A DNA stretch of 64,000 nt, taken from Hymenobacter sp. J193 (GTDB lineage: Bacteria > Bacteroidota > Bacteroidia > Cytophagales > Hymenobacteraceae). A program made the translations under genes and the position numbers. Where the stretch lies: positions 2,570,001 to 2,634,000 of the forward strand of contig NZ_JAJONE010000001.1 of assembly GCF_024700075.1 (NCBI RefSeq), given 5' to 3'. The notes under the pieces were generated by a model. It did not search any database. It was not told where the DNA came from and saw nothing but the letters and a program-made list of their open reading frames with translations. Of this stretch, positions 33,173-42,744 are shown one piece after another (position 1 is the stretch's first letter; the number at the start of each line of letters is the position of its first letter).

Positions 33173-34978
33173 ATGGCTAAGATATTTCCTCCTATTGCTT
33201 TTCTGACGTCGGAGGCTTGCTTTCGACTGCGGCCCAACGCCGAGGAGTTGCGCGTCATGCAATTTCTGGAATCAAGTATCGGGGACGAATATGAGGTGTT
33301 TTTCAGGCCTTTCCTCAATGGGTTGCGCCCGTCGTTGGTGCTCTACCGGCCCGAAGCCGGAGTATTGATCTTCGACCTGTTTGACCGGACGGAATATTTA
33401 AAGAAAACCAATCCAAAGGTTAAGTTCACCACCCAAAAGTATGAGCTGATCAAGCTCACCGCAACTGCCAAAGATCAGCTGACACATGATCGTTCGCTGA
33501 GCAAGGCCATCAATGGGGTATGTCTGGTCGATGCTTCTACTCAGGAAGTAAGTACTCAGTATAAAGATGTCAGTTACTACAGCGTCGTAGCGTACGAAGA
33601 CTTGTTTCGGGGTGAAACGCTCGGCCAACTGCTGCACTCGACCAAGATTCGCTACGATACGGCCTTTTTCATTGTGCACATCCTGCAGGAAATCAGACGG
33701 TATCTGAAACCATCACTACACCGGTTGGAAGAAGGTAAGCCATTCACGCCGAATGCCAAGCAAAAGGAATTGATGGTGAGCCAGCCAGGACCCCAGCGCG
33801 TGAAGGGTGTAGCGGGCTCAGGCAAGACCTCTACGCTGGCGCACAAGGCGGTGAATGCCAATCTGCGTCATAAGTCGGAGGTGTTGATTGTGTGCTTCAA
33901 TATCACTATCCAGCACTACATCCGCAGTAAGATTGAGGGTGTCATGGCCAACTTCATCCGCAGTGACTTCCACCTCACCCACTACCACGACTTCTTCAGG
34001 CACCAGGCCCTCGAATTCATGCACACCAAACCTCAGATTGGGGCATGGGAAGATGAGACCTACTTTGATCGTATAGCTTATCGGCTGCCGAAGTACGCTA
34101 CTATCATTGTAGATGAGGCCCAGGATTATCAACGCGAGTGGGTGGTTATCCTAAAGAAATATTTCCTGCAGCCGGCGGGGGAGTTGGCTGTGTTTTTCGA
34201 TGTAAACCAGGATATATACGAGCGCAAGTCAGCGAATACATTTCCCTTACCCGGACGGCCGCACGAGATGAGGAAGTCCTATCGGCTGTCAACGAGTATC
34301 TCCGAACTGTGTAACAAGTTTTTGGCAGCTTACCGGGCTGACGAAGAAGAGGATGGGGGAGACATAGAAGTGCTACCTGAGCAAACCAGTTTTGAATACA
34401 ATGAATACAAAGGAGGGATAACCTATTCCTATTTCCCGGCTGATGCGGCGGCGGCTGATTTATACGAGCACATCCGAAACCACATCAGCACGACCGACAC
34501 CAGCCCGGATGACATTGCAGTTCTGAGCACATCCATTGAAAAGCTCCGGGTCATTGAGCATCTGTTCCGAACGCAGAAAGGGGAGAATACCACCCGAATG
34601 TTTGAATCGGAGGAGGAGCATGCTGTCATTGCCAAGCGACACCTTCCTGAAAAGCCATTCGACTACCGAATGCAACTGCGGGATCTGAGACGCGGGTACA
34701 AACTCCGGAAATTTGACCTGAAGACCGGGTTGATGAAGTTCTCGTCGGTGCACAGCTTTAAGGGCTGGGAGATGCACACGGTATACCTGCTGCTGGATAA
34801 GTCGGAGGAGCAGGGCCTGGAAGATTCCGGCGCTCCTCAGAAGGCAAAAGCGGAGCTAAGCTGGCAACTGGTTTACACGGGGCTGTCCAGGGCGCGTCAT
34901 CAACTCAATATTATCAATGTAGGCGACCGTAAATACCACGACTTTTTTGAAGGCGCAGTAAACGGCCGCAAAAGTTGA
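33173..34978 (+). CDS. Superfamily 1 (UvrD-like) helicase with NERD-like N-terminus
   Basis: This 601-residue protein has a UvrD/Rep-type core. Walker A is GVAGSGKTSTLAHK (about 212-225), Walker B IIVDEAQDYQREW, motif V-like VHSFKGWEMHTVYLLLD and motif VI TGLSRARHQLNI. The first 190 residues have strands FRPFLNGLRPSLVLYRP and GVLIFDLFD, as in NERD-type nuclease-related domains, but the NERD lysine is not obvious, so this domain may be inactive. The ATG at 33173 is preferred. Such stand-alone NERD-helicases are frequent in defence islands. No partner gene is adjacent on the same strand. Confidence 0.85.
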   Translation: MAKIFPPIAFLTSEACFRLRPNAEELRVMQFLESSIGDEYEVFFRPFLNGLRPSLVLYRPEAGVLIFDLFDRTEYLKKTNPKVKFTTQKYELIKLTATAKDQLTHDRSLSKAINGVCLVDASTQEVSTQYKDVSYYSVVAYEDLFRGETLGQLLHSTKIRYDTAFFIVHILQEIRRYLKPSLHRLEEGKPFTPNAKQKELMVSQPGPQRVKGVAGSGKTSTLAHKAVNANLRHKSEVLIVCFNITIQHYIRSKIEGVMANFIRSDFHLTHYHDFFRHQALEFMHTKPQIGAWEDETYFDRIAYRLPKYATIIVDEAQDYQREWVVILKKYFLQPAGELAVFFDVNQDIYERKSANTFPLPGRPHEMRKSYRLSTSISELCNKFLAAYRADEEEDGGDIEVLPEQTSFEYNEYKGGITYSYFPADAAAADLYEHIRNHISTTDTSPDDIAVLSTSIEKLRVIEHLFRTQKGENTTRMFESEEEHAVIAKRHLPEKPFDYRMQLRDLRRGYKLRKFDLKTGLMKFSSVHSFKGWEMHTVYLLLDKSEEQGLEDSGAPQKAKAELSWQLVYTGLSRARHQLNIINVGDRKYHDFFEGAVNGRKS

Positions 34979-35050
34979 TTGATACCTTTCCTAGGGTATG
35001 ACCTACAATTGCTTGGGAGCAGTAAGATGGCCCTGGCGGGCTGATAAAAC

Positions 35051-35353
35051 TCAGGGATTAGCTGCCGGATACTTATCCGCGTTGCGCGCTATCTTCTCCC
35101 GCATAAGCTCCGGGATGTCCCAATTGTACTTGTCGGCCAGCTGGAAAGCGTAGAGCAACACATCGGCCAGCTCCTCGCGCACCCGGGCGGGGTCGGCGTC
35201 TTCGGGCTTCTTCCAGAGGAAAACCTCGTTGAGCTCGGCGGCCTCGATGCTCAGGGCCAGGGCCAGATCCTTGGGGTTGTGGAACTGCGCCCAGTCCCGC
35301 TCGTCGCGGAACCGGCGCAGCTGCTGGAGCAGGTCGTCGATGGGATTACTCAT
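35051..35353 (-). CDS. MazG-like nucleotide pyrophosphohydrolase
   Basis: This 100-residue protein is a single MazG-type all-alpha NTP pyrophosphohydrolase domain, which converts nucleoside triphosphates to monophosphates. The metal-binding motif EAAELNEVF (E37, E41) and EELADVLLYAF (E60, E61, D64) are in place. The start at ATG 35353 overlaps the stop region of the large TPR gene by eight bases, so the two are translated together. Some MazG proteins lower alarmone or dNTP levels in defence; here the partnership suggests a common task, which is not known. Confidence 0.88.
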   Translation of the reverse strand: MSNPIDDLLQQLRRFRDERDWAQFHNPKDLALALSIEAAELNEVFLWKKPEDADPARVREELADVLLYAFQLADKYNWDIPELMREKIARNADKYPAANP

Positions 35354-37400
35354 TGGATTTGCCCTTGTGCATGGCGCGGGCCATTTCCAGCTCGCTGGCG
35401 AAGTCAAGGCCGGTGTCGAGGCTGGGGTCCAATTCCTGGAAGCCGGTGTACATGCCAGCCAGCAGATGCAGAGCCGAGAATTTCTTGCCGGGTACGGAGG
35501 CCAAGCTGTACTTCTGAGACGAGTCTTTGGGGTCGAGGCCGGAGCGGCCGAGCATGGCAATTTCGAACGTGACATCCTGCACCTGCTGGTGAGACTTGCC
35601 ATCAAACAGCTTCAGCCAGTCGAGGCAGTAGAACATGACGGCCATACCGCCGGCGGGGCTGTCGGCGAAGGACATGCGGCCCTGGTGAGCGTCGGCAGGT
35701 TCGGGACCTTCGAGGTTGAGCGGGTCGCGCTCGATGCGGGCCAGCAGGTCTTCGGGGGACTCCTGGCCGGCGGGCTCGTCGGTGGGCGCTGGGGCGGGAG
35801 CAGCCTCGGGGCGGGCGTTGGAGGGGACGGCCGCCTGCTGCTGACGCAGGGTCTGCTCGTCCTGCAGCTCGAAGTAGGGCGCCAGTCCCAGATCTTCGCC
35901 CCAGTGCTGGAGCAGCTCGTACTCCTCGCCGGGCTGGCGGTCGGTGCGGTACTCCAGGTACTCGGCCCAGAGACGCTCGGCCTCTTTCACCTGCAGCGCG
36001 GGGGCCTTGAAGTCGGGCACGGCGTTGTAGCCGAACAGGTCGCGGAACTGCAGGGCCATGACCAGGTTGAGAATGGTGCTGGCCTTGTGCACGGCCGGGG
36101 GCGAGTACTCGGCGGCCTGCTTGTTGCGGATGGCCTCGATGGATTCCTGCAACAGCTTGAGCAGGGACAGGAACTGAAATGGCCGGGCCTCGGGGTACCC
36201 CTGGTAGAGAAAGTCCTCGATGAACAGGTCGATGGGCTGGTTGTAGATCTGGCGCATCATGCCCTCGAACAGCCCGTCGATAAAGCCGGTAATGTTCTGC
36301 TCCTTGAAACCGGCCTTCTGCAGCTTTTTCAGCTGGGGCTCGGCGGCCCGGATGAATTTCTCTTTCCCCCTGCCCGAGGTGGTGAATAGCTGATTAACAT
36401 TAATCTCGCGGGCCTGGAGCACGAAGTCGAGGTGGACGATTTCGTGCATGATCAGGTGCTCGACGGCCGGGTAGTCGGGCTTGAACTTCACCTGGTGGTA
36501 GGCGCGGCCGTAGTTCTCGGCTATTTCGAGCTTGGCGGCCGTGGGGATGAGCGGGTCCTCATCAACGTGGATCTCCTTGCCGGCCTGCTCCTGCACCCGT
36601 AGCTGGTACTCGTTGGCAATGGAGAAGGTGTTCGTGCTATGCAGGTACCTAGTAGCCGTTTCGGTGGCCAGGGCCAAGCTGGCCCGCAGGATGGGGTCGC
36701 CGGGACGGGCGTTGCGCAGGGCGCGGGTGGCGAATTCGAAGGCACCTTCGTAGTCGCGGCGCTGCTGGCGCACCATGGCCAGGGCGTAGAGTGTGTTGGG
36801 GTAGTCGGGCTCTATTTCGTGGGCAATTTCAAAGTACCGCTCTGCTTCCTGCGCCCGGCCCATCTGCATGAGGTTGCCGCCGATGTTATTGATGGCAATG
36901 AAGTCGCGGGGGTTGAGGGCCAGGGCCTGGTCGTAGAAGGTCTTGGCCGACTTGAGGTCTTCCTTCTGGCGGGCGTAGATGTTGCCGGCCATGATGAGGG
37001 CGTAGCCGTTGCGTGGGTCCCAGCGCAGGGCGTCGATGAGGGCGTCGAGGGCATCGTCGGGCTGACCCAGCTCGGACAGAACCTGGCCCAGGACGCGGTG
37101 GTACTCGGAAACGGTTGGGTTCTGCCCGATGAGCTGCTGCAGGCGCGGCAGAGCCTGCCTGAACTGGCCAGCCTCACAGAGGTGCAGCACCTTTTGGTAT
37201 TCGGCCTGCTGGGCCTGGATAGCTTTGGTATCGATCTTCACCTCCACCACGTCGCCTTTGATGGTAACCCGGGGCCGGTAGGGGCCAAAGGTGTAGAAGT
37301 CGGTCAGGTGGTCAACGAGCTGCTCGGGGTTCTGGCCAAAGGCCTGAGCTTCCGGGAAGAGGCTGTAGAGGAAGTCGTTGAGGGGGTGGTGGATGGTCAT
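35346..37400 (-). CDS. TPR protein with HEXXH metallopeptidase motif
   Basis: This 684-residue protein has tetratricopeptide repeats from about residue 62 to 240 (for example GNIYARQKEDLKSAKTFYDQAL and LMQMGRAQEAERYFEIAHEI). Then comes a metallopeptidase-like domain with HLIMHEIVHLDF, HEIVH at 319-323, the zinc-binding HExxH, and further His/Glu residues that could give the third ligand. The last 250 residues contain a Pro/Ala/Glu-rich linker (about 545-600) and a final compact part (FADSPAGGMAVMFYCLDWLKLF). The gene is coupled to MazG by an eight-base overlap. Neither the substrate nor the family name is known to me; a protease sensing via TPR is inferred. Confidence 0.72.
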   Translation of the reverse strand: MTIHHPLNDFLYSLFPEAQAFGQNPEQLVDHLTDFYTFGPYRPRVTIKGDVVEVKIDTKAIQAQQAEYQKVLHLCEAGQFRQALPRLQQLIGQNPTVSEYHRVLGQVLSELGQPDDALDALIDALRWDPRNGYALIMAGNIYARQKEDLKSAKTFYDQALALNPRDFIAINNIGGNLMQMGRAQEAERYFEIAHEIEPDYPNTLYALAMVRQQRRDYEGAFEFATRALRNARPGDPILRASLALATETATRYLHSTNTFSIANEYQLRVQEQAGKEIHVDEDPLIPTAAKLEIAENYGRAYHQVKFKPDYPAVEHLIMHEIVHLDFVLQAREINVNQLFTTSGRGKEKFIRAAEPQLKKLQKAGFKEQNITGFIDGLFEGMMRQIYNQPIDLFIEDFLYQGYPEARPFQFLSLLKLLQESIEAIRNKQAAEYSPPAVHKASTILNLVMALQFRDLFGYNAVPDFKAPALQVKEAERLWAEYLEYRTDRQPGEEYELLQHWGEDLGLAPYFELQDEQTLRQQQAAVPSNARPEAAPAPAPTDEPAGQESPEDLLARIERDPLNLEGPEPADAHQGRMSFADSPAGGMAVMFYCLDWLKLFDGKSHQQVQDVTFEIAMLGRSGLDPKDSSQKYSLASVPGKKFSALHLLAGMYTGFQELDPSLDTGLDFASELEMARAMHKGKSNE

Positions 37401-37467
37401 GAATTATGGGATACTGCTTTGCGTCAAGAAAAGAATTTTGTGCGTTGGAAGAACAAAGTTACACAGG

Positions 37468-38382
37468 CTAGGGGCGCCGGTTAGCGGATATCAGTTCTCG
37501 CAGCTTTTCCACCGAGAGCAGCTCACCCGCTTGTCGATGCACCATGGCGTGGCAGTTGGCGCATAGCACCACCATGTCGGTGTGCGGATTCACTTCGGTC
37601 GGGCCGCCCGTTTGTGATATAGGTTTCAAGTGGTGGACGTGGATAAAACCTCGGCCCAATACCCCGTAAGTCTGCTCAAAATTGAAGCCACAGGCCCGAC
37701 AAGTCAGACCATGAATTTCCACTGCCCTGCCGCGAAGCTTCCGGTTGCGTTCGTAGCGGGGGCCATACTCGAATCGGCCGGTTCCATCTTCAACGTATGT
37801 TTCCCATTCAGTAGAATCCAGCCCTGAAAGCTTTGGATGTTCCGCCCAGATAGTACTACGCCCCGGCAAGGGCAACTGGTAACTACTAGGCGCGGACAAG
37901 GATAACGGCATCGAAATGTCTTCCGCTAGGATATCTGACAATCTGCGCAGCTCACTTAGCAGCTCAGGGTGTTGGCCTAGGTACCACTCCGTCAATTTAC
38001 CCCACAGCGAAAACGAGCGAAACGGCCATTGAAAGCATTGGGGCATGACAGATAAAGACAGTTGCTCCAACACCACCCACTCGATCTTGAACCGTAGGAA
38101 AGACTCAGTAGAGTTATGAATCTCGTGGGGATTATCAGCCACGATACCTACCCCCATCACGGTATTGCTGTGAAAGGGGATGATGACGTTGCCTGGTAAC
38201 AGAAAACGCTGCGCCAGCCGATCTACAGCGTTGGGCTGGTCGCACCCGCTGATGGCTTTAAAGTCGAGGTATCCCCGTGCTCCGAATTCGGCCCAGCGAC
38301 TGTATAGGTCCTCCCCTAGTTCAGCGATGTATGCGCTGCTGAAGTTTGCGGACTTATCAGCGACTTGAGAGAAGTCATTCAT
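37468..38382 (-). CDS. HNH endonuclease, McrA-like
   Basis: This 304-residue protein ends in an HNH nuclease of the type CRACGFNFEQTYG...FIHVHHLKPIS...MVVLCANCHAMVHR (about residues 228-285), with four cysteines for structural zinc and the HH...N...H active site. It is preceded by EYGPRYERNRKLRGRAVE, a recurrent linker in such enzymes. The N-terminal 190 residues include a segment like VDRLAQRFLLPGNVIIPFHSN that may be a substrate-recognition domain. Type IV-like restriction of modified DNA is possible but not shown. It stands between the TPR gene and the DUF262 gene, all on the minus strand. Confidence 0.82.
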   Translation of the reverse strand: MNDFSQVADKSANFSSAYIAELGEDLYSRWAEFGARGYLDFKAISGCDQPNAVDRLAQRFLLPGNVIIPFHSNTVMGVGIVADNPHEIHNSTESFLRFKIEWVVLEQLSLSVMPQCFQWPFRSFSLWGKLTEWYLGQHPELLSELRRLSDILAEDISMPLSLSAPSSYQLPLPGRSTIWAEHPKLSGLDSTEWETYVEDGTGRFEYGPRYERNRKLRGRAVEIHGLTCRACGFNFEQTYGVLGRGFIHVHHLKPISQTGGPTEVNPHTDMVVLCANCHAMVHRQAGELLSVEKLRELISANRRP

Positions 38383-38508
38383 CCAAACTACCAGTCTAGG
38401 TGGTGTAACAACTTATTTGTCAGCAAGCTTATTTGCATCAACTCAAAGCCCATTGGGCTTGCGACCAAGTTCGCTTAGGTCTGTTTGTGTTTTTTGACCT
38501 GTAAAAAT

Positions 38509-40791
38509 TCAAACTGCTTGTTCGGCAGGCTGGCAGGCAGCTCTAAACCATCTTTCGAAATTCAAGGTAGAAAAAAGGTCATCGTAGAGGCGGTTGGCTC
38601 TCTGCTCTACGGCCTGCATCCACGCTTGCCGGCGGGCGAGTGGCCAGTGACTGGGCCGGCCTCCAGCATTCAACCACAGGTTCGCATCAACCGGTGGAAT
38701 AGCAGACGCCAACAAGAAGTCCGTGGAGGAAGTCAGTTTCAGCTCCTGCGACATCTCACAGGTCAAGGGTTCCGGCGTATTATAGCGTAGTTTCTGCGTA
38801 TGACATTTGTTGCTATCGGCACGGTTTGCCCAGGCGGGCCAAGCGCGGTAATTGCCTAAGGAGTTCAGATACAGGTATCGTTGTGGAGTAAACCGCTTAG
38901 CACCTTCGCCCGATTCTTCCAACTCCAAGGTTCGACGCCCGGAGCACACTGCATGGGAGTAGGGCACGATGTGGTCGTAGTCGTAAGGCGTATCATTAGC
39001 GTCTTGGCGCATGGGATTATACCCCTGGAACCATCGGTCAAGGTAGGCGCGCTGAAACCAGAGTAGAAGGTAGCGGCGATGCCAAAATTTCGACCGGAAA
39101 TAGTGGTAGGGGTCGGCGGCCTGACCATCCCGTTCTTCGGATAGTCCGAACAATTCATCGTGGTAATTCAACCAGCCATTGGCCAAGTGAGCGGGCAGCT
39201 GGTTGGTCAGTTGAGAGCGGTCAGGTAAGGCGCAGGCGTCCGCTTTTTTCAACCAAGCGCAATAGATGGCTTGATCAGGGAAATCGGACTGCGCCGGCTG
39301 CTCGGACAGCACCTTGACCGCAAGACGAGCATATTTCTGCGCATCGGGCCGAACGATAAGCAGATACATCAGATACCGAAGTATGGGCAGCCGATTGTCT
39401 TCAAGTCGAGTGGGAGTCTCCAGATTATCGTGTATCCAACTCAGGACGGGATGCAACAACACTGGATTGAGTTCCAACAAGAGCTTGCGCGGAATGCCGA
39501 CATCGACAGGTACTGCTTCGGGATTGAACAGCGACAGTTGACAAAATTCCTCCAGAATTTGGGTAAAGATTCCCTGTTGCTGCCCATGAGCTGGCTTCAG
39601 CAGCCTTATCATTTCACTCAGAAACTCACTGTCGGCTCCGGCTCCGGCTGCGGCGGAGCGGCCCAGCCAGCGGCGGAACTGAGACACCGATGGAGTTAGG
39701 TCGGATGAGTGGCCCTGCTGCCGACGCGCCAGGCGGGTAGCCGCCATGACGACGCCGGTGGCGGGAAATAGGTAACCGACCTTATCGTGGTTGATAACCT
39801 CCGAAACCAAGTCGTAGGCCTGATCCCAACTGGACTTGAGTAGGGAGTAAGTCATTTCATCGCCTTCCAGTACCGTTCCACCAGCATTCACGCGACGAAA
39901 CAGCACTTCCATGGGGTCGGGAGCAAGCTCGTTCTCGGCCGCAGTTGATGCAGTCTCAGTAATGGTTTCGGGGTGGAGCAGCAAAGGCACACTCCGCTGA
40001 GGCCGGCCGGATTTGGGTTGGGGGGCAAGCAGATTTTCGAGTGCGCTGAGTAGGTCGACCAGATGAGCAGGAGCGGCTTCAGGCGCCGAGAACCACCCGG
40101 GGATGAGCGAGCGAAGCTGCTCCCAGGTAGGATAAGTAAACGGCCCTTGCCAGCCGCCACAGCGTTTTATCAATTCATCGAGCGGTACAGGGGCTCTAGC
40201 ATCCAACGGCCAAGAAGTGGCCATGGTCTTGCCGGGCTGCTCAACCGGAAAAATCAGGTAATCATAACGGCGTGTATCCCCAAGTTGCTTGCGGGCCTCA
40301 TGCTTCTCTTGTTCGTGAAACCCTTCGTTGGGATTTTGCCGGCGAGTGCCCCAAGGCTGATGCCCTGTGAGCAAACGGAGCAGGAACTTCCGGTCGTTGT
40401 GGTCGGCGTTGTCGAAGCGAAGTGCAGGATCGAGGTCGACCCAGAGGCGACTGGTGGCGCTGGGCTGAAAGCCTAGTAGCAGGGTGCGGGTACGTTGCTG
40501 GCCGTCGAGTAGAAAGTAGCCAGCATCGGAGCCAGTGGATTGCTGGTCGGAGGTTAGGGGACGGGCAGCCTGCTCGGCGGCGCGGGGGGCCAAGAGCAGG
40601 CTGCCGATGGGGAAACCCCGCAGCAGCGAATCCCAGAGCCGCTCAACCTGCGCGATGTTCCAGACAGAGTTGCGCTGGATGGGTGGCAGCTGTACCTGGC
40701 TGTAGTGCAGACTGGCGGGGTCGAGAAACCAGGAGACGTACTCAGTGAGCGGGACGGTGGCAACATCCTGCTGGGTAAACAGATCGGTCAC
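38509..40791 (-). CDS. DUF262/DUF1524 (GmrSD-like) protein
   Basis: This protein (about 760 residues) has the DUF262 signature LPPIQRNSVWNIAQVERLWDSLLRG and the motif LLDGQQRTRTLLLG, the ParB-like catalytic site found in GmrSD-type restriction enzymes. Near the C-terminus YDYDHIVPYSH is a DUF1524 HNH-type nuclease motif. GmrSD proteins cleave modified (glucosylated) DNA using NTPs, so this is a candidate type IV restriction system. The start is uncertain: GTG 40791 gives a clean N-terminus; an ATG at 40875 would overlap the upstream helicase gene by 41 bases. It follows two nuclease-helicase genes with a gap of about 43 bases. Confidence 0.8.
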   Translation of the reverse strand: MTDLFTQQDVATVPLTEYVSWFLDPASLHYSQVQLPPIQRNSVWNIAQVERLWDSLLRGFPIGSLLLAPRAAEQAARPLTSDQQSTGSDAGYFLLDGQQRTRTLLLGFQPSATSRLWVDLDPALRFDNADHNDRKFLLRLLTGHQPWGTRRQNPNEGFHEQEKHEARKQLGDTRRYDYLIFPVEQPGKTMATSWPLDARAPVPLDELIKRCGGWQGPFTYPTWEQLRSLIPGWFSAPEAAPAHLVDLLSALENLLAPQPKSGRPQRSVPLLLHPETITETASTAAENELAPDPMEVLFRRVNAGGTVLEGDEMTYSLLKSSWDQAYDLVSEVINHDKVGYLFPATGVVMAATRLARRQQGHSSDLTPSVSQFRRWLGRSAAAGAGADSEFLSEMIRLLKPAHGQQQGIFTQILEEFCQLSLFNPEAVPVDVGIPRKLLLELNPVLLHPVLSWIHDNLETPTRLEDNRLPILRYLMYLLIVRPDAQKYARLAVKVLSEQPAQSDFPDQAIYCAWLKKADACALPDRSQLTNQLPAHLANGWLNYHDELFGLSEERDGQAADPYHYFRSKFWHRRYLLLWFQRAYLDRWFQGYNPMRQDANDTPYDYDHIVPYSHAVCSGRRTLELEESGEGAKRFTPQRYLYLNSLGNYRAWPAWANRADSNKCHTQKLRYNTPEPLTCEMSQELKLTSSTDFLLASAIPPVDANLWLNAGGRPSHWPLARRQAWMQAVEQRANRLYDDLFSTLNFERWFRAACQPAEQAV

Positions 40792-40834
40792 AAAAATGAA
40801 TTGGTTGAGATAAGAGAATGGAGCAGGGCTTACC

Positions 40835-42730
40835 CTACTCCATTCGGCTTTGGAAGAAGCTACGGGTCTCCTCATCAGTGAAGTAGACGTAGCAGCCCTG
40901 GATGCCGCGGGTCATGAGGACTTTGTAGGTGTTGCGCAGGTACTCGAGGGCCTCGGCCGGGGAGATGCGGCGGTTGTTGATGGCGGTATCGGAAGAACCG
41001 CTTTGATTGGCTACCCAGCCACCCTGGGCCTGACGGTAGCGCAGGTCGGGGCCGACGATGACGCCCACGTAGTCGAATTCGAAGCCCTGGGCCGTGTAGA
41101 TGCAGCCGACCTGGTTGACGCCGCCGGGGGCGGTGGCCCAGAGGGAAGTCTTGGGGACGCCGGGAGCCAGGCGTCCGGCGTTGTCTTTAGCATTCCAGGG
41201 ACGGTGGTAGCTGAACTGGTCGGTTTCGATGATGATGTTGTCGACTAGTTGACCGTCGGGCAGCGGATCGGACCAGGGCCAGCAGAAGCCGGCTACGGTG
41301 CGGGCCGTGTGACCTTGCTGACGCTGCTGCTCCAGCATTTCTTCCAGCACTATCGGGGAGTCAACAATCTGGAAGTCGTAGCCCTGCTGGGCGTTCCAGA
41401 GGACGTTGGCGGTGCGCTGGATACCGAGCGTGTTGTCGAGCCAGTTGATGAAGCCAGCGGAGCCGCTGCAGCGAAATTGGGCTTCGAGTCTGAACTCGGC
41501 AATGGTGACGCCGAGGCGTTGGGCCGCCTGTTTGAGAGTGTCGTAGGAACCAATTTCGCCGGGGCGGACGCGCTGATGATCGTCGATAAAGAAGACTGAG
41601 ACCTTGGCGACCTGGAGCAGTTCTTCGGCCTGGGGCAGATTGCTCTGGTGCTCGGTCTTGGTGAAGCGCGTGTTGCTGGAGCTGCGGATGCGGTGGGCCT
41701 CGTCGCAGATGACTACGTCGAGGGAGTTGGGAGTGGCGCGGCCGTAGGCGTTGAAGTAGGTGAAGAAGCTGTTGCTGCGGTAGCCAAACTGGTCGCGCAG
41801 GTTCTCGGTGAAGGCCTTGGAACCAGTGGCGTAGTGGGCCTTTACCTCGCGGCGGAGCAAGTCGTGGAGCAGGTGGAGCGCAATGACTGACTTGCCAGTG
41901 CCGGGGCCACCTTTGACCAATACGGCCGTTTTGGTGTGGTGCTGCTGGGCCACTAAGACGGCCGTGAGCACCCGGTCGTAGACCAGGAGCTGGTCGTCGA
42001 GCAGGGTGTAGCGGCTTTTGCGGCGCATGATGTCGCCAACGTGCTCGAGCAGCTTTTTGCTGGGCTGGTAGCGGCCGGCGTCGATGCGCTGCAGCACGGG
42101 CTGGCCGTTGCCCCCGGAAAGGCGTTGCTGCAGGTAGGCGCCCAGCTCAGCGGCCTGCTGCTGGCCGTAGATGGGACTTTCCTGGACCAGCTCGGTGAAC
42201 TTGGGCTCGAGCAGGGCGTCGGTAGCGGTGAAAGTGTAGTTGTGCAGGTAGGCGCAGGCGTGCAGCTGGATGGCCTCGACCTCCTCGGTGGCGTTGAAGG
42301 CCGTGTGGACGTCGGCGAGGTATTGGCGGTACTGGCCGACCTGGGCCGAGGGGTGCAGCACGTCGGAGAGCTGGCCGCCAAGCCAGGTAATTACCTCGTG
42401 GGGGCCGGCGGAAGGCTGGGCCTCGGACCACTGCTTTAGCTCGATGATTACAGCCTGCTTTTGCTGCTCGGCATCGTGGCCACAGATGAGGCAGTCGAGA
42501 CGCTTGGAGGTTAGCGGGAGCTGGTACTCGAGCAGGACGCCATGGTCGAGCAGGCCAGCCTGTTGGAATACCTGGCTGACGCTACGCAGGGAGTTGTGCC
42601 AGGAAGTGACTTCGTTGGGCTGGGGCTCGGTGCGGTAGTAGTCGAAGAAAGCCGACTGGAGCTGGCCGACAATGGCATTGTGGGCGGTGGCCGTGATGAA
42701 GTCGGTGGAGGAGCCGGCGTAGAGACGCAT
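40835..42730 (-). CDS. Nuclease-helicase, DUF2075 family (copy 1)
   Basis: This 631-residue protein joins a PD-(D/E)XK-like nuclease domain to a DUF2075 helicase. The nuclease motif is RLDCLICG...AVIIELKQW (D79, E97, K99). The helicase Walker A is GGPGTGKS (274-281), Walker B VVICDEAHRI, and later GCIYTAQGFEFDYVGVIVGPDL and VLMTRGIQGCYVYF close the core. It is a close paralogue of the next gene upstream (42745-44601), with the same domain order and many identical motifs. The two lie 14 bases apart, on the same strand, upstream of the DUF262 gene. Confidence 0.82.
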   Translation of the reverse strand: MRLYAGSSTDFITATAHNAIVGQLQSAFFDYYRTEPQPNEVTSWHNSLRSVSQVFQQAGLLDHGVLLEYQLPLTSKRLDCLICGHDAEQQKQAVIIELKQWSEAQPSAGPHEVITWLGGQLSDVLHPSAQVGQYRQYLADVHTAFNATEEVEAIQLHACAYLHNYTFTATDALLEPKFTELVQESPIYGQQQAAELGAYLQQRLSGGNGQPVLQRIDAGRYQPSKKLLEHVGDIMRRKSRYTLLDDQLLVYDRVLTAVLVAQQHHTKTAVLVKGGPGTGKSVIALHLLHDLLRREVKAHYATGSKAFTENLRDQFGYRSNSFFTYFNAYGRATPNSLDVVICDEAHRIRSSSNTRFTKTEHQSNLPQAEELLQVAKVSVFFIDDHQRVRPGEIGSYDTLKQAAQRLGVTIAEFRLEAQFRCSGSAGFINWLDNTLGIQRTANVLWNAQQGYDFQIVDSPIVLEEMLEQQRQQGHTARTVAGFCWPWSDPLPDGQLVDNIIIETDQFSYHRPWNAKDNAGRLAPGVPKTSLWATAPGGVNQVGCIYTAQGFEFDYVGVIVGPDLRYRQAQGGWVANQSGSSDTAINNRRISPAEALEYLRNTYKVLMTRGIQGCYVYFTDEETRSFFQSRME

Positions 42731-42744
42731 GAGGAGCCGGGAGG

